Shown piece by piece: positions 63,799 through 64,000 of a DNA stretch of 64,000 nt (positions within the stretch are counted from its first letter, which is position 1; each line of letters starts with the position of its first letter). Source of the stretch: Pasteurella sp049941595 (GTDB lineage Bacteria > Pseudomonadota > Gammaproteobacteria > Enterobacterales > Pasteurellaceae). Location of the stretch: contig JBNFNA010000007.1 of NCBI GenBank assembly GCA_049941595.1, positions 1 to 64,000 on the forward strand, read 5' to 3'. The notes under the pieces were generated by a model. It ran no database searches. It was not told where the DNA came from and was given only the letters and a program-made list of their open reading frames with translations. Position numbers and translations under genes: made by a program.

Positions 63799-64000
63799 CT
63801 ACTTACTCTCAGAATGTGCTTCAAAATCAGATGAATGTAGTTGTAAATAACGCAATACTTCTTTGCTGGTTTGTTTATCAATGTTGGTGAAGCCTACCAT
63901 TCCGTTGAATAAACCGATCCACGTATTTGAATCAAAATGCGCTACATCCGGTTGTTTATGACAAGTACTACATTGAGTTTTATACACACTTTCTGCCGCA
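63799..64000 (-). CDS. torY: TorY/TorC-type c-type cytochrome, C-terminal part only
   Basis: The frame runs off the window's right edge; about 66 codons are visible. It contains one CSTCH haem-binding motif (CxxCH) followed by HFDSNTWIGLFNGMVGFTNI, resembling the C-terminal mono-haem domain of TorC/TorY pentahaem cytochromes. It ends 10 bases before the torZ start, and both lie on the same strand. It would carry electrons from the quinol pool to TorZ. The start and the NapC-like part are outside the window. Confidence 0.82.
   Translation of the reverse strand, partial: AAESVYKTQCSTCHKQPDVAHFDSNTWIGLFNGMVGFTNIDKQTSKEVLRYLQLHSSDFEAHSESK

Overview
The window is a gene-dense, low-GC gammaproteobacterial chromosome segment from the family Pasteurellaceae. 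The clearest evidence is the Haemophilus-type DNA uptake signal sequence (core AAGTGCGGT or its complement ACCGCACTT). I count roughly fifty copies by eye, both inside genes and as inverted pairs in terminators. The gene order also matches Haemophilus/Aggregatibacter blocks: srmB-trmN6, yfiF-pssA, narP, tamAB-ppx, glmU, mobA-yihD-dsbA-trmA, torD-torZ-torY. The presence of hemC and hemD argues against H. influenzae, which cannot make the heme ring. A haem-independent relative such as H. parainfluenzae or an Aggregatibacter is my best guess, but the species is inference.

Layout. 1-6 kb: LPS heptose phosphatase gmhB, the MetJ-type metNIQ methionine importer, and glycolytic pgk-fbaA. 6-10 kb: RNase T2, a YfhL ferredoxin, a bacterial OGFr-domain gene coupled to yfiF, and pssA. 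10-15 kb: a lactate module (lldP-lutA-lutB-lutC) behind a consensus CRP site. 15-20 kb: purB-hflD, a PCu(A)C copper chaperone, and LPS heptosyltransferases waaF-waaC. 20.0-20.4 kb: a three-spacer orphan type I-F CRISPR array abutting a fragment that looks like the anticodon arm of tRNA-Ser(UGA). 20-32 kb: srmB/trmN6, a membrane rhodanese, pnuC, rapA, a MITE-like inverted-repeat element, rluA, yihI-DUF2489-hemN, a nitroreductase and anmK. 32-37 kb: mutS, then recA-recX with an SOS box. 37-44 kb: hemCDXY, divergent from cyaA. 44-52 kb: narP, tamAB and ppx. 52-59 kb: glmU, two lipoproteins, rsmJ, trmA, maoP, dsbA-yihD and mobA. 59-61 kb: a shrunken fructose PTS locus, with FruB reduced to its middle domain, an intact fruK and no fruA. 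61-64 kb: torD, torZ and the end of a torY-like cytochrome.

How genes work together. LPS core heptose is made by gmhB and added by waaF and waaC. Anaerobic or alternative respiration is suggested by narP, the molybdenum S/N-oxide reductase torZ with its chaperone torD and cytochrome donor, mobA for the MGD cofactor, lutABC/lldP for lactate oxidation, hemN and the hem genes. cyaA and the CRP site upstream of lldP connect lactate use to cAMP control. recA, recX and mutS form the recombination/repair group.

The most unusual points are the domain-stripped FruB, the CRISPR/tRNA-fragment junction, a ten-G tract inside hemN, and the OGFr-domain gene. I did not find a clearly new multi-gene system. 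Most of the window is conserved core genome.
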